Shown here: positions 33,182 through 42,518 of the stretch, in pieces
Position numbering within the stretch: position 1 is the first letter of the stretch
Layout of the letters: each line of letters opens with the position of its first letter
Assembly: GCF_902493135.1 (NCBI RefSeq)
Contig: NZ_CABUOD010000020.1
Coordinates: 1-64,000, forward strand
DNA length: 64,000 nucleotides
Direction of reading: 5' to 3'
Origin: an uncultured Parabacteroides sp.
Lineage (GTDB): Bacteria; Bacteroidota; Bacteroidia; Bacteroidales; Tannerellaceae
Program-made: the position numbers and the translations under genes
The notes under the pieces: generated by a model
Seen by the model: the letters and a program-made list of their open reading frames with translations, nothing else
Databases searched by the model: none
Told to the model about the DNA's origin: nothing

Positions 33182-33745
33182 ATGAAATATCTGATAACAG
33201 GACTTGGAAACATCGGCTCCGAATATTTAGGGACGCGCCATAACATCGGATTCCGCGTTGTAAACGCATTGGCTGAAGATGCCGGAGTTTCTTTCACGGA
33301 AGAACGTTATGGTGCAATCGCCCGGATGCGTGTCAAGAACTGTGAGCTGATCGTACTGAAGCCTAACACGTTCATGAACCTGAGCGGCAATGCCGTCCGC
33401 TACTGGTTGCAGAAAGAAAACATTCCGGTAGAGAATCTGTTAGTTATAGTGGACGACCTGGCACTTCCGTTCGGTACACTCCGCCTGAAGCCGAAAGGCA
33501 GCGATGCCGGACACAACGGATTGAAAAACATCCAACAGTTGTTAGGCACACAAGAATACAGCCGCCTCCGTTTCGGTATCGGCAGCGATTTCCCGCGCGG
33601 AGGGCAAATCAACTATGTGCTCGGCAAGTTTCCGCCGGAAGAACTCCAGGAAATGCCGGAAAAGATGAAACGGGCAGTAGAAATCATCAAAAGTTTCTGC
33701 CTGGCCGGCATACAGAACACAATGAACTTATACAACAATAAATAG
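33182..33745 (+). CDS. pth: peptidyl-tRNA hydrolase
   Basis: A 187-residue enzyme that releases peptides from peptidyl-tRNA dropped by ribosomes. The N-terminal GLGNIGSEYLGTRHNIGF contains the catalytic His; NTFMNLSG and VVDDLALPFG follow, and the GSDAGHNGLKNI segment with KGSDAGHNG is diagnostic. I chose the ATG at 33182, giving MKYLITGLGN, because homologues start right before this strand; the frame stays open 27 bases further upstream. It lies 85 bases downstream of rplY. Confidence 0.95.
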   Translation: MKYLITGLGNIGSEYLGTRHNIGFRVVNALAEDAGVSFTEERYGAIARMRVKNCELIVLKPNTFMNLSGNAVRYWLQKENIPVENLLVIVDDLALPFGTLRLKPKGSDAGHNGLKNIQQLLGTQEYSRLRFGIGSDFPRGGQINYVLGKFPPEELQEMPEKMKRAVEIIKSFCLAGIQNTMNLYNNK

Positions 33746-33811
33746 TTAACAAGCGGCAGCCGGCTGTTCCATGCCACAGTCACCAAGCAGTCCCTGCCAA
33801 CCCATAATAAG

Positions 33812-34246
33812 ATGAACGAAGTCCGTATAGACAAATGGATGTGGGCTACCCGCATATTCAAAACACGTACGATAGCCGCTGAAGCCTGCAAGAAAGGCAG
33901 GATCATGATAAACGGCGTTACGATAAAGCCTTCCCGTATGATCAAAGTCGGGGAAGTGATCCAGGTACGCAAACCGCCTATCACCTTTTCCTTTAAGGTA
34001 CTGGATTTGACAGAGCGACGTATGGGAGCCAAGCTGGTCCCTGGCTATCTGGAAAACGTAACGACACCCGACCAATACGAAATCCTGGAAATGAACCGCA
34101 TATCCGGATTCGTAGACCGGGCACGCGGAATGGGCCGTCCGACTAAGAAAGACCGTCGAGAGTTGGAACAGTTCACCGATCCCGGTTTATCAGACGACGG
34201 TTTCGATTTCGAATTTGACTTCGAAGACCCGGACGACGAGGAATAA
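33812..34246 (+). CDS. S4-domain RNA-binding protein, Hsp15 family
   Basis: A 144-residue protein with an N-terminal S4 domain (about 1-65: RIDKWMWATRIFKTRTIAAE, CKKGRIMINGVTIKPS). Hsp15 binds stalled 50S subunits carrying nascent chains and helps recycle them, which fits its place after rplY and pth. The C-terminal third is acidic and low in complexity (FDFEFDFEDPDDEE), longer than in the core family. It starts 66 bases after pth. Its symbol is hslR in Escherichia; I leave it open here. Confidence 0.88.
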   Translation: MNEVRIDKWMWATRIFKTRTIAAEACKKGRIMINGVTIKPSRMIKVGEVIQVRKPPITFSFKVLDLTERRMGAKLVPGYLENVTTPDQYEILEMNRISGFVDRARGMGRPTKKDRRELEQFTDPGLSDDGFDFEFDFEDPDDEE

Positions 34247-34249
34247 TAG

Positions 34250-34281
34250 AGCCTAAAGGATAAAAAAATAACCTTTAGGCT
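34250..34281 (+). terminator. hairpin behind the Hsp15 gene
   Basis: A perfect 10-base stem (AGCCTAAAGG at 34250-34259 against CCTTTAGGCT at 34272-34281) with a 12-base A-rich loop, starting 4 bases after the stop. There is no T-run, so a role in 3'-end protection is also possible. Confidence 0.5.
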
Positions 34282-34331
34282 ATCCAACTACAGGATATAG
34301 GGTAGCGGCAAAAAAGCTATAGCTTTTACTG

Positions 34332-34387
34332 AAATAGGTAGGCATCTTTTTGACAAAGGATACCTACCTATTTTAAGAAAGATGCCT
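34332..34387. repeat. two interleaved perfect inverted repeats
   Basis: AAATAGGTAGG (34332-34342) pairs with CCTACCTATTT (34363-34373), and AGGCATCTTT (34340-34349) pairs with AAAGATGCCT (34378-34387). The arms are interleaved, so only one hairpin or a pseudoknot can form. It lies between two convergent genes, 23 bases from the stop of the minus-strand gene, and may end transcripts from either side. Confidence 0.7.
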
Positions 34388-34409
34388 GTTTCTTTTTGAT
34401 GAAATCCGG

Positions 34410-35024
34410 CTACTTCAGCAAAGGCTTCAATTCCTTCTCAAATATATCTTTGCTGACAATACGATAATGAGGCGAATAGGAATCTTCAAACACTTTGCTG
34501 TGATGCCCGACAAACTCTCCCCTATCCAACCGCTCTTCTATCTCTTTGCGGTCAGCCTCATATCCGGGCAAAGCCAAATCCATTAGACGAATGATCGCCT
34601 CGATCCGAAGCCACTCTTTTTTCCATTCGTCAACCGTAACAGGCCGGATGCCGTTTACACTGCGGACAAAAGCATCGAAAAAAGTGGCATACGGAATCTG
34701 TCCGTTCTTGATAACCGATAGATTTACCCGTAGGAAATTGCCTTCCCAACCGGTCGGCTCGGCAACATCGCCGGTACATTCCGTATAGGAAGCAAGTTCA
34801 TGACGCAGATAATTACCGGCTGATGTTGTATCGCCGATGATATGCCCCGGACCGAATTTATCCTGAAAGAAATTCTTATAGAGATCCTTCAATGTCGATT
34901 TGGGGTACTTCTGCATCTGCCGGGAAACGGCAACATGCACGGCTTTTTCAAAGTCCTTCTTTTCTGTCGCTGAAAGGCAGAGACAGAAAAGAAAGAATAA
35001 AGTCAGAAAACCATATCTCCGCAT
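34410..35024 (-). CDS. unrecognised secreted protein
   Basis: A 204-residue exported protein with a signal peptide (about 1-19, FLTLFFLFCLCLSA). I do not recognise the family. The mature part is mainly helical and charged, with conserved-looking patches FFQDKFGPGHIIGD (about 52-65) and GHHSKVFEDSYSPHYRIVSKD near the end. The histidines and aspartates in these patches might bind metal, but this is a guess. It starts 3 bases after the TlpA-like gene and is surely cotranscribed, so it may act in the same periplasmic process. Confidence 0.75.
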   Translation of the reverse strand: MRRYGFLTLFFLFCLCLSATEKKDFEKAVHVAVSRQMQKYPKSTLKDLYKNFFQDKFGPGHIIGDTTSAGNYLRHELASYTECTGDVAEPTGWEGNFLRVNLSVIKNGQIPYATFFDAFVRSVNGIRPVTVDEWKKEWLRIEAIIRLMDLALPGYEADRKEIEERLDRGEFVGHHSKVFEDSYSPHYRIVSKDIFEKELKPLLK

Positions 35025-35027
35025 CGT

Positions 35028-36011
35028 TTATTTTATTACTTCTTCCAATGTCTTGTGCAAATCCTCACCCGTTATATTCTTGGCAATAATCACCCCGTCC
35101 GGTCCCAACAGGACATTGGCCGGAATACCACGAACACCGTAAAGAGCCGGTATTTCCGAATCCCAATACTTCAGGTCGGAAAGATGCGTCCAGGCCAGAT
35201 TGTCGTCGGCAATCGCTTTCAGCCATTTGCTTTTATTATTGTCCAGGGAAATCCCTACAATCGTAAAGTTTTTATCCTTATAGTCATTGAAAGCCTTCAC
35301 CACATTCGGATTCTCGCGGCGGCAGGGAGGACACCAGGAAGCCCAGAAGTCCAGCAACACATATTTGCCTCTGAAATCCGAAAGCGACACAGATACACCT
35401 GCCGTATCAGGCAACGAAAATTCAGGAGCCACCTTACCTATCTGCACATTCTCCAATTGCTTGATAATTCCGTCCAAATCTTTCACATAGGGGCAATCAG
35501 CCAGTTCGGGGGAAATCTTGGCACGGGTCGCTTTCAGTTCATCCAGCGGCAACTGGTAAGTGAAGTAACGATACAGATAAAAAGCGGCGGCAGGCGAAGC
35601 CGGGTGCTTGGTGATCAGGCTGTCAATGTCATACCCTTCTTCGAAGACCTTTCCGGCATTCTCCTGAAAGATCGTATTGACAGGAGAGTTCCGGACCGTA
35701 ATCGTCTCGCCGTCATTACTTATCCGCACATCCATATTTGTATTTTCGACAAAGAACTGAACCGGATAATTCATGTCTTCTGTTGCCAGACCAAACAATA
35801 AAGGCTGATCCACTTCTCCTTTAAAAGTAAACTTCCCATCTTTTACCTCTGCCGTATCGACATCAAAAAACATCTTATTCCGGAAGGACTTGAGATAAAC
35901 CTTCCCATCCGTCCTGCCGGTCACTTCTCCATTTATCACATAACCTTTCGGTGCTTCCTGGCAACTTGCCAACGTCAGGGCCACTAAGGCTGTCACTACT
36001 AATCGTTTCAT
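35028..36011 (-). CDS. TlpA-like thiol:disulfide oxidoreductase lipoprotein with DUF4369 domain
   Basis: A 327-residue periplasmic lipoprotein (signal ends TLASCQEAP, acylated Cys about 17). The N-terminal half (about 22-120) is a DUF4369 beta domain, found mostly in Bacteroidetes. The C-terminal half (about 190-325) is a thioredoxin-fold AhpC/TSA domain with the active-site motif WASWCPPCRRENP. It should reduce or shuffle disulfides of exported proteins. It lies 19 bases after the EFR1 ferredoxin gene and 3 bases before a secreted protein gene, forming a three-gene run. Confidence 0.9.
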   Translation of the reverse strand: MKRLVVTALVALTLASCQEAPKGYVINGEVTGRTDGKVYLKSFRNKMFFDVDTAEVKDGKFTFKGEVDQPLLFGLATEDMNYPVQFFVENTNMDVRISNDGETITVRNSPVNTIFQENAGKVFEEGYDIDSLITKHPASPAAAFYLYRYFTYQLPLDELKATRAKISPELADCPYVKDLDGIIKQLENVQIGKVAPEFSLPDTAGVSVSLSDFRGKYVLLDFWASWCPPCRRENPNVVKAFNDYKDKNFTIVGISLDNNKSKWLKAIADDNLAWTHLSDLKYWDSEIPALYGVRGIPANVLLGPDGVIIAKNITGEDLHKTLEEVIK

Positions 36012-36030
36012 TTTCTATCTGTTTTGTTTA

Positions 36031-36804
36031 TTATTTAATCTCAGGGTGATGATATCGCCCTTTTTTCAGCGTTCCCTTTCCATATTCGATCGCACGGACC
36101 GGACAGCGGTGAATGCAAGCGACACACTGCACACAGGTATCCGTCCAAACAGGCTTCCCTGCCTGCATGCTGATCGTTCCGGTCGGACAAATCCGTTCAC
36201 ATAACCCACAGGAAATACAAGCATCCGTCACCCGGAAAGAATTACTTCCGATGGCCAGATGTGTAAAAAGAGGATAAATCCAGTAGCTTTTCAAACCGGG
36301 CATACTTCCTGTCTGATACAAAGTGTCCTGCCGATGCTCCCGGATCGCTTCGATAATCCCGGCCACACGCGCCGGAGCATCCTGCAATTTCCGTTCCTCC
36401 ACCTCTTTGCTGTCTACATTGAAACCAGGCAACAAGATATAATTGTTCGGCATGATGACAGAGTATGCAGCCGTAAGCGATATCGCTCTTTTTCCCAATG
36501 CTTTCCCGATCAGCCGGTCCGTATGCCCGCATTCATCTCCACAGGTAGAAACGGAATAGACCGGCTGTCCGTCGTATCCGTTTAAAGCCAGACGGGAGAT
36601 AAAACGGGTCACAGGCACCGCCGGTCCCCAGGAATGCACGGGATAGACGAACAAAATCTTTTCATCCGGTCCAACCTGATAAACCAAGTCTTCCTCTTCC
36701 TTACGCAGTTCATCCGCAATTGAAATCAACGGTTCTCCAAACGCCTCACTCAGAGCCTTTGCCACCCAAAGAGAGTTTCCTGTTCCGGTAAAGTAAAATA
36801 TCAT
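36031..36804 (-). CDS. EFR1-family flavodoxin/ferredoxin fusion
   Basis: A 257-residue electron carrier. The N-terminal part is flavodoxin-like, opening MIFYFTGTGNSLWVAKAL with the FMN phosphate loop TGTGNS; the C-terminal part binds two [4Fe-4S] clusters (CISCGLCERICPTG and CVQCVACIHRCPVR, about 190-240). I chose the ATG at 36804 over a TTG 14 codons upstream because a -7 box lies between them and the flavodoxin strand begins at this Met. The electron partners are unknown. It may feed electrons to the TlpA-like protein encoded next, but no membrane link is visible. Confidence 0.87.
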   Translation of the reverse strand: MIFYFTGTGNSLWVAKALSEAFGEPLISIADELRKEEEDLVYQVGPDEKILFVYPVHSWGPAVPVTRFISRLALNGYDGQPVYSVSTCGDECGHTDRLIGKALGKRAISLTAAYSVIMPNNYILLPGFNVDSKEVEERKLQDAPARVAGIIEAIREHRQDTLYQTGSMPGLKSYWIYPLFTHLAIGSNSFRVTDACISCGLCERICPTGTISMQAGKPVWTDTCVQCVACIHRCPVRAIEYGKGTLKKGRYHHPEIK

Positions 36805-36826
36805 ATTCTTATTTCTGTTTGAAGTA

Positions 36827-36834
36827 CAAAAATA
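36827..36834 (-). promoter_or_regulatory. -7 box of the EFR1 gene
   Basis: TATTTTTG on the minus strand, 23 bases before the chosen ATG, matches TAnnTTTG. No clear -33 element is seen. It supports the downstream start of the gene. Confidence 0.4.
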
Positions 36835-36897
36835 GGTATAATTCAAGAATATATCTTACCTTTACCTTATTAAGAAACCTAAATAACAACGTTACGA

Positions 36898-38154
36898 CTA
36901 CAATTCCACATCCCAGATTCCGGCGCTCTTTTCCAATTCCACTAAAGCCGTGCTGTAATTAAACAAAGTTTCGATGTACCGGGCTTGCACTTCATCATAA
37001 GTTCGTTGTGCGTCGAGAACTTCCAACAAAGAGACTTCCCCCCGGTTATAGCTGTAAATCTTGCCATCTATCACTTCACGCGCCTGGCTGAGCATACCGT
37101 TTTCATAACGTTCCACCTGCTTGGAGAAAGATCGATAACTGCGGTATGCCTGCATGACTTCTGTCTGAACCTGTAGCAAAGCCTGCTGATATTGTGCTTC
37201 AGCCTGGTGTTCACGGAAACGGGCGGCACGGACAGCGCCCTTGTTGAAGTTGGAGAACTTCAAAGGGACGGCAATGCCGGCTGTCACTCCCGTAAAAGGA
37301 GGAGCGGGTGCTTCTTCGTTGTACACGCGTGCATTACGACTGACAGCAATAGACAAGTCCACATCCGTATTCCTTTCACGCCGAGCCACCTTCAAGGCAC
37401 GGGAAGCGACCTCCTTATTCTTGAGGGCGGCCACCAGGTCGGCACGATTCTCCACGGCATTAGAAAGCAGATCCGCCATTACGAAATCGCGGGACGACAT
37501 ACGCAAGTCGGCTTGCGGCTGAAAAAGAGTGTCATGCGCAAGCGTACCGGTCAGCAAGTTCAGATGGGAGAAAGCATTCTGCAACTCGGCACCGGCCTGC
37601 AACAGTTCGTTATGCAGTATTCCGGCTTCCAGACGACTCTGCGTAGCATCGATCTCCATGATTTTACCTAAAGAATGGCGGACACTGTCGCTTTCCGCCA
37701 ACTGCCGGATATTTTCGTAAGCATTCTCCTTTACCTTATATAACTCGTATTGCTTCAATGCTTCCAGATAGGAAACGGTAGCTTCCGAACGAAGATTACG
37801 GAAATAATCGGCAAGCAATGCTTTCGTCAGCTCGTTTTCACTGCGGGCAAGTGCTATGCCGGCACTGCGCTTACCAAAAGTAAACGTCTTGCTTAACTCG
37901 ACTTCCACTCCTTCCCCCATTTGAAGGCTGTTATTCTCATTATTAAAATAGGAAACGGACAAATTCGGATCATTGAACACCTTGGCTGCCGTCACTTCAG
38001 CCTCCGACACATTCACATTCAGACGCTCTGCAGCGTATTCCAAGTTGCCTTCCACAACCTTTTCCATATATTGACGATAAGAAAGAGGAACGATTTGCTG
38101 GGCGGAAAGCGACAAGGCACCACATAAACCGATTATAGACAAGTATAATTTCAT
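36898..38154 (-). CDS. TolC-family outer membrane protein of the metal efflux system (CusC-like)
   Basis: A 418-residue outer-membrane channel subunit. A signal peptide (about 1-18, ending LSLSAQ) is followed by two efflux repeats made of long helices with heptads (NEL, QLAESDSVRHSLGKIMEID, YNRGEVSLLEVLDAQRTYDE). The last phrase is typical of CusC/CzcC-type proteins. It is the third gene of a leftward operon: adaptor, CzcA/CusA pump, this channel, 29 bases after the pump stop. Confidence 0.9.
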   Translation of the reverse strand: MKLYLSIIGLCGALSLSAQQIVPLSYRQYMEKVVEGNLEYAAERLNVNVSEAEVTAAKVFNDPNLSVSYFNNENNSLQMGEGVEVELSKTFTFGKRSAGIALARSENELTKALLADYFRNLRSEATVSYLEALKQYELYKVKENAYENIRQLAESDSVRHSLGKIMEIDATQSRLEAGILHNELLQAGAELQNAFSHLNLLTGTLAHDTLFQPQADLRMSSRDFVMADLLSNAVENRADLVAALKNKEVASRALKVARRERNTDVDLSIAVSRNARVYNEEAPAPPFTGVTAGIAVPLKFSNFNKGAVRAARFREHQAEAQYQQALLQVQTEVMQAYRSYRSFSKQVERYENGMLSQAREVIDGKIYSYNRGEVSLLEVLDAQRTYDEVQARYIETLFNYSTALVELEKSAGIWDVEL

Positions 38155-38183
38155 TGCGATTCTATCTTATTTGATTATTCAAT

Positions 38184-41100
38184 TTATAACAACGACTCAC
38201 CGCTCCCGATACTTTTATCCACTTCCCGAAGCGGCTCTTTGTCGAGGTAACGCTTCTCCACCATATAATATAGGGCAGGAAGCACATACAAGGTGATAAC
38301 GGTTGCGAACAGCAAGCCATATACGATGACGGTTGCCAGCGGCCGCTGCACATCCGACCCGATGCCGGTACTAAGGGATGCCGGCAGCAAACCGAGAACC
38401 GCAACCGTGGCAGTCATGAGGATCGGACGGAAACGGTGCTTGGTCCCGGTAATAACCGATTCCTTGAAATCGCGTCCACGCGTACGGAGGTTGTTGATAT
38501 GCGAAATCATAATGACACCATTCTGGATGGCGACACCGATCAGGGCGATAAAACCGACCGCAGACGACACGTTCAACGTCATCCCCCGCACATTCAACGC
38601 CAACATACCACCGAACAGGGCCAACGGAACGACACACATCATCAGGGCTGCCTGCCGGAACTTACCGCAAGCGGCGAACAAAAGCAACAGCATAATCCCC
38701 AATGCCAACGGCACGACTGCCGCCAAACGGCTGTAGGCACGATGCTGGTTTTCGAACTGTCCGGCCCATTTAAGATGCACCCGGTCGTGATCGTACTTCA
38801 CCTCCCGGTCGATAATCTTATCCGCCTTATTCAGAAAGGCAGTCAGGTCGACTCCACGCAAGTTCACACGAACCGTCAGATGACGCTTGTTCATCTCGCG
38901 GGTAATCGTGCTGGCGCCGGTCGTCATCCTGATATCGGCAACCTGCGAAAGCGGTATCTTCGTACCGGCATCCGTCGTCAGCAACAGATTTCCGATCCGT
39001 TCGGGCGAGTTGCGGCTGGCATCGTCGAAACGGCAGATCACATCATAGCTCTTGCTGCCGACAAAGATCTGGGAGATAGCCTTTCCCCCGATTGCCAACT
39101 CGATCAGGTCCGCCACATCCGATACATTCAAACCGTACTGTGCAATACGGTCGCGGTTGGCGATAATCTGAAGCTGGGGAAGAGGCGGCTCCTGGTCAAC
39201 GGCGACATCGGCCGCTCCCGAAATCGTCTTCAAGACATTGGCCACCTTCTCGGCGATATGGCGTGTTTCGGTAATATCGTCTCCATAGATTTTCAAGGCC
39301 AAGTCGCTATGAGCACCGGCAATCTGGTCCATCACCATGTCGATGATCGGCTGGGAGAAACCGACGGAGTAGCCCGGCATGGTAGAGAGCTTCTCAGACA
39401 TTTCCTCAATCAGATCGGCCTTCGTCTTTCCATATTCCCAAGTGCTGTAGGGCTTAAGGCCGACACCGCATTCGATATGAGACAGAGAAAACGCCTCCGC
39501 CCCCTCGTCGTCACGGCCTACCTGCGTCATGACATACGACACCTCATCGAACTGCTTCAACGTCTTACGCAACTCGGCTCCCATTTCTTTCGACTTCTCG
39601 ATGGAAATCCCCGGAGGCAGCTGCACCTGTATCCAGATCGCCCCTTCATCCAAAGGCGGCAGGAAATCCTTGCCGACGGTATAACTCAGCACACCCGCAC
39701 CGACCAAGATAAAAGCCAACGGCATGAGAACCCGCTTCGGCTTTTCCAGCAGATTCGTTATCTGCCTGTTATAACCTTCCGAAAGTTTTTCGAGCCAACG
39801 GTTATGATAGAGTTTACGCGGCTTGCGGTAAGCAAAGAAGGCCAGTCCCGGAATCAGCAACAACGCCACGCACAAAGCCCCGGCCAAAGCATATCCCACC
39901 GTATAGGCCATCGGCGTAAACAGTTTCTTCTCGATATGCTCGAAAGCGAAGAGCGGAAGATAAGCCGTAATAATAATCAGGGTGGAAAAGAAGATCGGCC
40001 GCGCCACTTCGGTCGTACGGCGTAGTATGGACTCTTCCGTCAAGATCTCGTCCGAATGCCGTTCGCGCTTCTTCAACACCGTTTCCATCATCACGATCGC
40101 CCCGTCCACCAAGATACCGAAGTCGATCGCCCCCAACGACAGCAGGTTGGCCGGAATATCGGTAATGTGCATCAGGATAAAGGCGATCAACAAGGACAAC
40201 GGAATCGTCAAAGCCACCAGCAACGCGCCCCGCCAACTTCCCAGAAACAGGATCAGCACCAGCACGACCAGCACCATCCCTTCGAAAAGCGTGTGCGACA
40301 CCGTATGCAAGGTCGTGTTCACCAGATCGGTTCGGTCCATAAACACATGGATGCGGGTTCCTTCCGGCAAGGTCTCGTTGTTCAGTTCCTCAACGGCTTC
40401 ATGCACCCCCTTCAGGACCTGCGAAGGATTCTCTCCGCGCAACATCTGCACGATCCCTTCCACACCGTCCGATATATCGCGTACACCGTCCGTAAAGCCC
40501 AACACGCCTTTGCGCTCCAGATTTCCGTATTTCAGACGCCCGATGTCGTTCAAGTAGATCGGAACGCCATTCTCCGTCTTGATCACGATCCGTCCCAGGT
40601 CTTCCAGATCCTTCACCAGCCCGATCCCGCGGATCACATAGCTCAGGTCGCCCCGGCTCAACATGCTGCCTCCGGCGTTCACATTATTCTTTTCGATCTT
40701 CTCGGTGATATCGCCCAGCGTCACGTCATATTGATCCAGCTTATGCGGGTCCACCTCGATCTGGTACTGGGTCGTGATCCCGCCATAGTTACTGACGTCG
40801 GCAACACCGGTCACCTGTTTCAGGCGCGGAATAACCACCCATTTATGCAGGTCTGTCAGTTCGCGGCGGTCCAGACGGTCGCTTTCCAGCACATAGCGGA
40901 AGATTTCCCCGGTCGGCGAAGTCAACGGGTTCAGCCCCGGAACCGCATCATACGGCAGCTCCACATCGACAAGCCGTTCCTGTACACGCTGGCGTGCCCA
41001 GTAATCCTCTATGCCATCATCGAAAACGAGTACGACGGTGGAAAGCCCGAACGTGTTCTTACTACGCATCACGTTCAGTCCCGGCATCCCGTTCATCGCC

Positions 41101-41309
41101 CTTTCGATCGGGATACTGATCTGCTGCTCTATCTCTTCGGCCGCCAGCCCCGGCACCTGGGTAACGATCTGGACGGTCGTATCGGCAATGTCAGGATAAG
41201 CATCGATCGCCAGCTTTGTCCACGAATAATAGCCGACAACCGCTAAAAACAGGAACAGGACGAACATCAGTCCTCGCCGATGTATCGCCAGATAAATAAT
41301 CCTTTTCAT
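38184..41309 (-). CDS. heavy-metal efflux RND permease (CusA/CzcA family)
   Basis: A 1041-residue inner-membrane pump of the HME-RND group. The group-defining helix 4 motif is seen as GAIDFGILVDGAIVMMETVL (about residue 405), with Asp residues for proton relay. The N-terminus (YYSWTKLAIDAYPDIADTTV) and PGLAAEEIEQQISIPIERAM are typical of CusA and CzcA. The methionine-rich relay of CusA versus the zinc sites of CzcA cannot be assigned with confidence by eye, so copper/silver or zinc/cobalt/cadmium are both possible. It starts 5 bases after the adaptor gene. Confidence 0.93.
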   Translation of the reverse strand: MKRIIYLAIHRRGLMFVLFLFLAVVGYYSWTKLAIDAYPDIADTTVQIVTQVPGLAAEEIEQQISIPIERAMNGMPGLNVMRSKNTFGLSTVVLVFDDGIEDYWARQRVQERLVDVELPYDAVPGLNPLTSPTGEIFRYVLESDRLDRRELTDLHKWVVIPRLKQVTGVADVSNYGGITTQYQIEVDPHKLDQYDVTLGDITEKIEKNNVNAGGSMLSRGDLSYVIRGIGLVKDLEDLGRIVIKTENGVPIYLNDIGRLKYGNLERKGVLGFTDGVRDISDGVEGIVQMLRGENPSQVLKGVHEAVEELNNETLPEGTRIHVFMDRTDLVNTTLHTVSHTLFEGMVLVVLVLILFLGSWRGALLVALTIPLSLLIAFILMHITDIPANLLSLGAIDFGILVDGAIVMMETVLKKRERHSDEILTEESILRRTTEVARPIFFSTLIIITAYLPLFAFEHIEKKLFTPMAYTVGYALAGALCVALLLIPGLAFFAYRKPRKLYHNRWLEKLSEGYNRQITNLLEKPKRVLMPLAFILVGAGVLSYTVGKDFLPPLDEGAIWIQVQLPPGISIEKSKEMGAELRKTLKQFDEVSYVMTQVGRDDEGAEAFSLSHIECGVGLKPYSTWEYGKTKADLIEEMSEKLSTMPGYSVGFSQPIIDMVMDQIAGAHSDLALKIYGDDITETRHIAEKVANVLKTISGAADVAVDQEPPLPQLQIIANRDRIAQYGLNVSDVADLIELAIGGKAISQIFVGSKSYDVICRFDDASRNSPERIGNLLLTTDAGTKIPLSQVADIRMTTGASTITREMNKRHLTVRVNLRGVDLTAFLNKADKIIDREVKYDHDRVHLKWAGQFENQHRAYSRLAAVVPLALGIMLLLLFAACGKFRQAALMMCVVPLALFGGMLALNVRGMTLNVSSAVGFIALIGVAIQNGVIMISHINNLRTRGRDFKESVITGTKHRFRPILMTATVAVLGLLPASLSTGIGSDVQRPLATVIVYGLLFATVITLYVLPALYYMVEKRYLDKEPLREVDKSIGSGESLL

Positions 41310-41314
41310 AGCGT

Positions 41315-42424
41315 TTACCGTACATCAATTAAGTAAAAAGCTCCGGCGACGACGATCTCCTCTCCGGGGACCAAGCCCGACAGCACAACGGTTTTCTTCC
41401 CATCGCTGACACCCGTCGAGACCTTCTGTTTCCGGTAATTATTATCGCCCAAAGCAACGAGCACATAGCTGTCGTCTTCTTCCTGCAAGATCGCGGATGT
41501 CGGGATACGGATCACCTCGGCGGCCTTATCGCTCAACTTTACCGTGCCGTACATGGCAGGTTTCATCAGCCGGTCACGGTTGTCGCATTCGATCAGCACC
41601 TCCACCGAGCGCGTATCTTCGTCCAGCATTTCGCCGATATGGTAAATCTTTCCCGTAAACGGCTGTTCCGGCAAGGCGACCAGACGGATCTCCACGTCGT
41701 CAAGCGCCTGCACCAGACCCATATCCTTCTCCTTCACATGAGCCGCCACCCAGACTTTGTTCAGGTCGGCAATCACCGCAACCGGATCGGCATCTTCCTT
41801 CATATACTGGCCGATCACAATATGATCCTTTACGACCTCTCCCGCTATCGGGGAACGGACGACAAGCGGCTGTCCCAGTACCAGATCGTCCGGGTTGATC
41901 TGGAACACCTTCAAGGCAGCCTCGGCATTCTCATAGTCTTTCTTCTTCAATTCATAATTCACCTCGGCCTCTTCCAGTTCCTTCTGAACGCCGACCTTGT
42001 TGCGGATCAAGTCTTTCTCGCGCTTCAGGCTCTTCAAGGCCAGCTCCATCTCCTGTTTAGCTTGGTAGTAAGCCTTTCCCGTCTCGAAGAACGAAGGGGA
42101 ACTGATCTCGAAAACCGGGCTGCCCGGCACCACTCTCTGTCCGAGACGGACGAACGACTTGCTGATACGTCCGGCAAACGGAGAAGCGATCTCCGCATAG
42201 TTAGCCGGGATCGCCTTTACGACGCCGGATGTGCTGAACTCCATGCAATAGGGTTCACGCACGACTTTCTCCGTTTTCAGACGGGACAGGATCGGCGAGC
42301 CAGCACCGATCTGTATGGTATCTCCTTTTAAAGTGACAGCGACAGACGCCTCATCGTCCTGCTTGTCGGAATGGCAGGCGCTCAATACTATTGCAGGAAG
42401 CAACAGTAACAATATTCGTTTCAT
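41315..42424 (-). CDS. efflux RND periplasmic adaptor lipoprotein (CusB/CzcB-like)
   Basis: A 369-residue adaptor with a lipoprotein signal (AIVLSACHSDK, Cys about 17). The lipoyl half-motifs flank a long helical hairpin (about 95-175, with ALKSLKREKDLIRNKVGVQK), followed by beta-barrel and membrane-proximal domains. It lacks the His-rich N-terminal metal site of some CzcB proteins. It is the first gene of the pump operon, 5 bases before the permease, and lies downstream of a 22-base repeat array and a His-rich membrane protein gene. Confidence 0.9.
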   Translation of the reverse strand: MKRILLLLLPAIVLSACHSDKQDDEASVAVTLKGDTIQIGAGSPILSRLKTEKVVREPYCMEFSTSGVVKAIPANYAEIASPFAGRISKSFVRLGQRVVPGSPVFEISSPSFFETGKAYYQAKQEMELALKSLKREKDLIRNKVGVQKELEEAEVNYELKKKDYENAEAALKVFQINPDDLVLGQPLVVRSPIAGEVVKDHIVIGQYMKEDADPVAVIADLNKVWVAAHVKEKDMGLVQALDDVEIRLVALPEQPFTGKIYHIGEMLDEDTRSVEVLIECDNRDRLMKPAMYGTVKLSDKAAEVIRIPTSAILQEEDDSYVLVALGDNNYRKQKVSTGVSDGKKTVVLSGLVPGEEIVVAGAFYLIDVR

Positions 42425-42518
42425 AATAATAAGAAATTATTGCGTTTGGAAATTTCTCCCTGCCACTTTCGGGAAAGGGACAGGGAGCGATTGTTATATT
42501 CCCCGTCTCTCCTAAATA

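Noticed and set aside
38436..40025. 529-residue plus-strand frame
   Set aside because: It lies fully antisense to the CusA-like gene, which has clear family motifs; long antisense frames arise from the codon bias of this genome.
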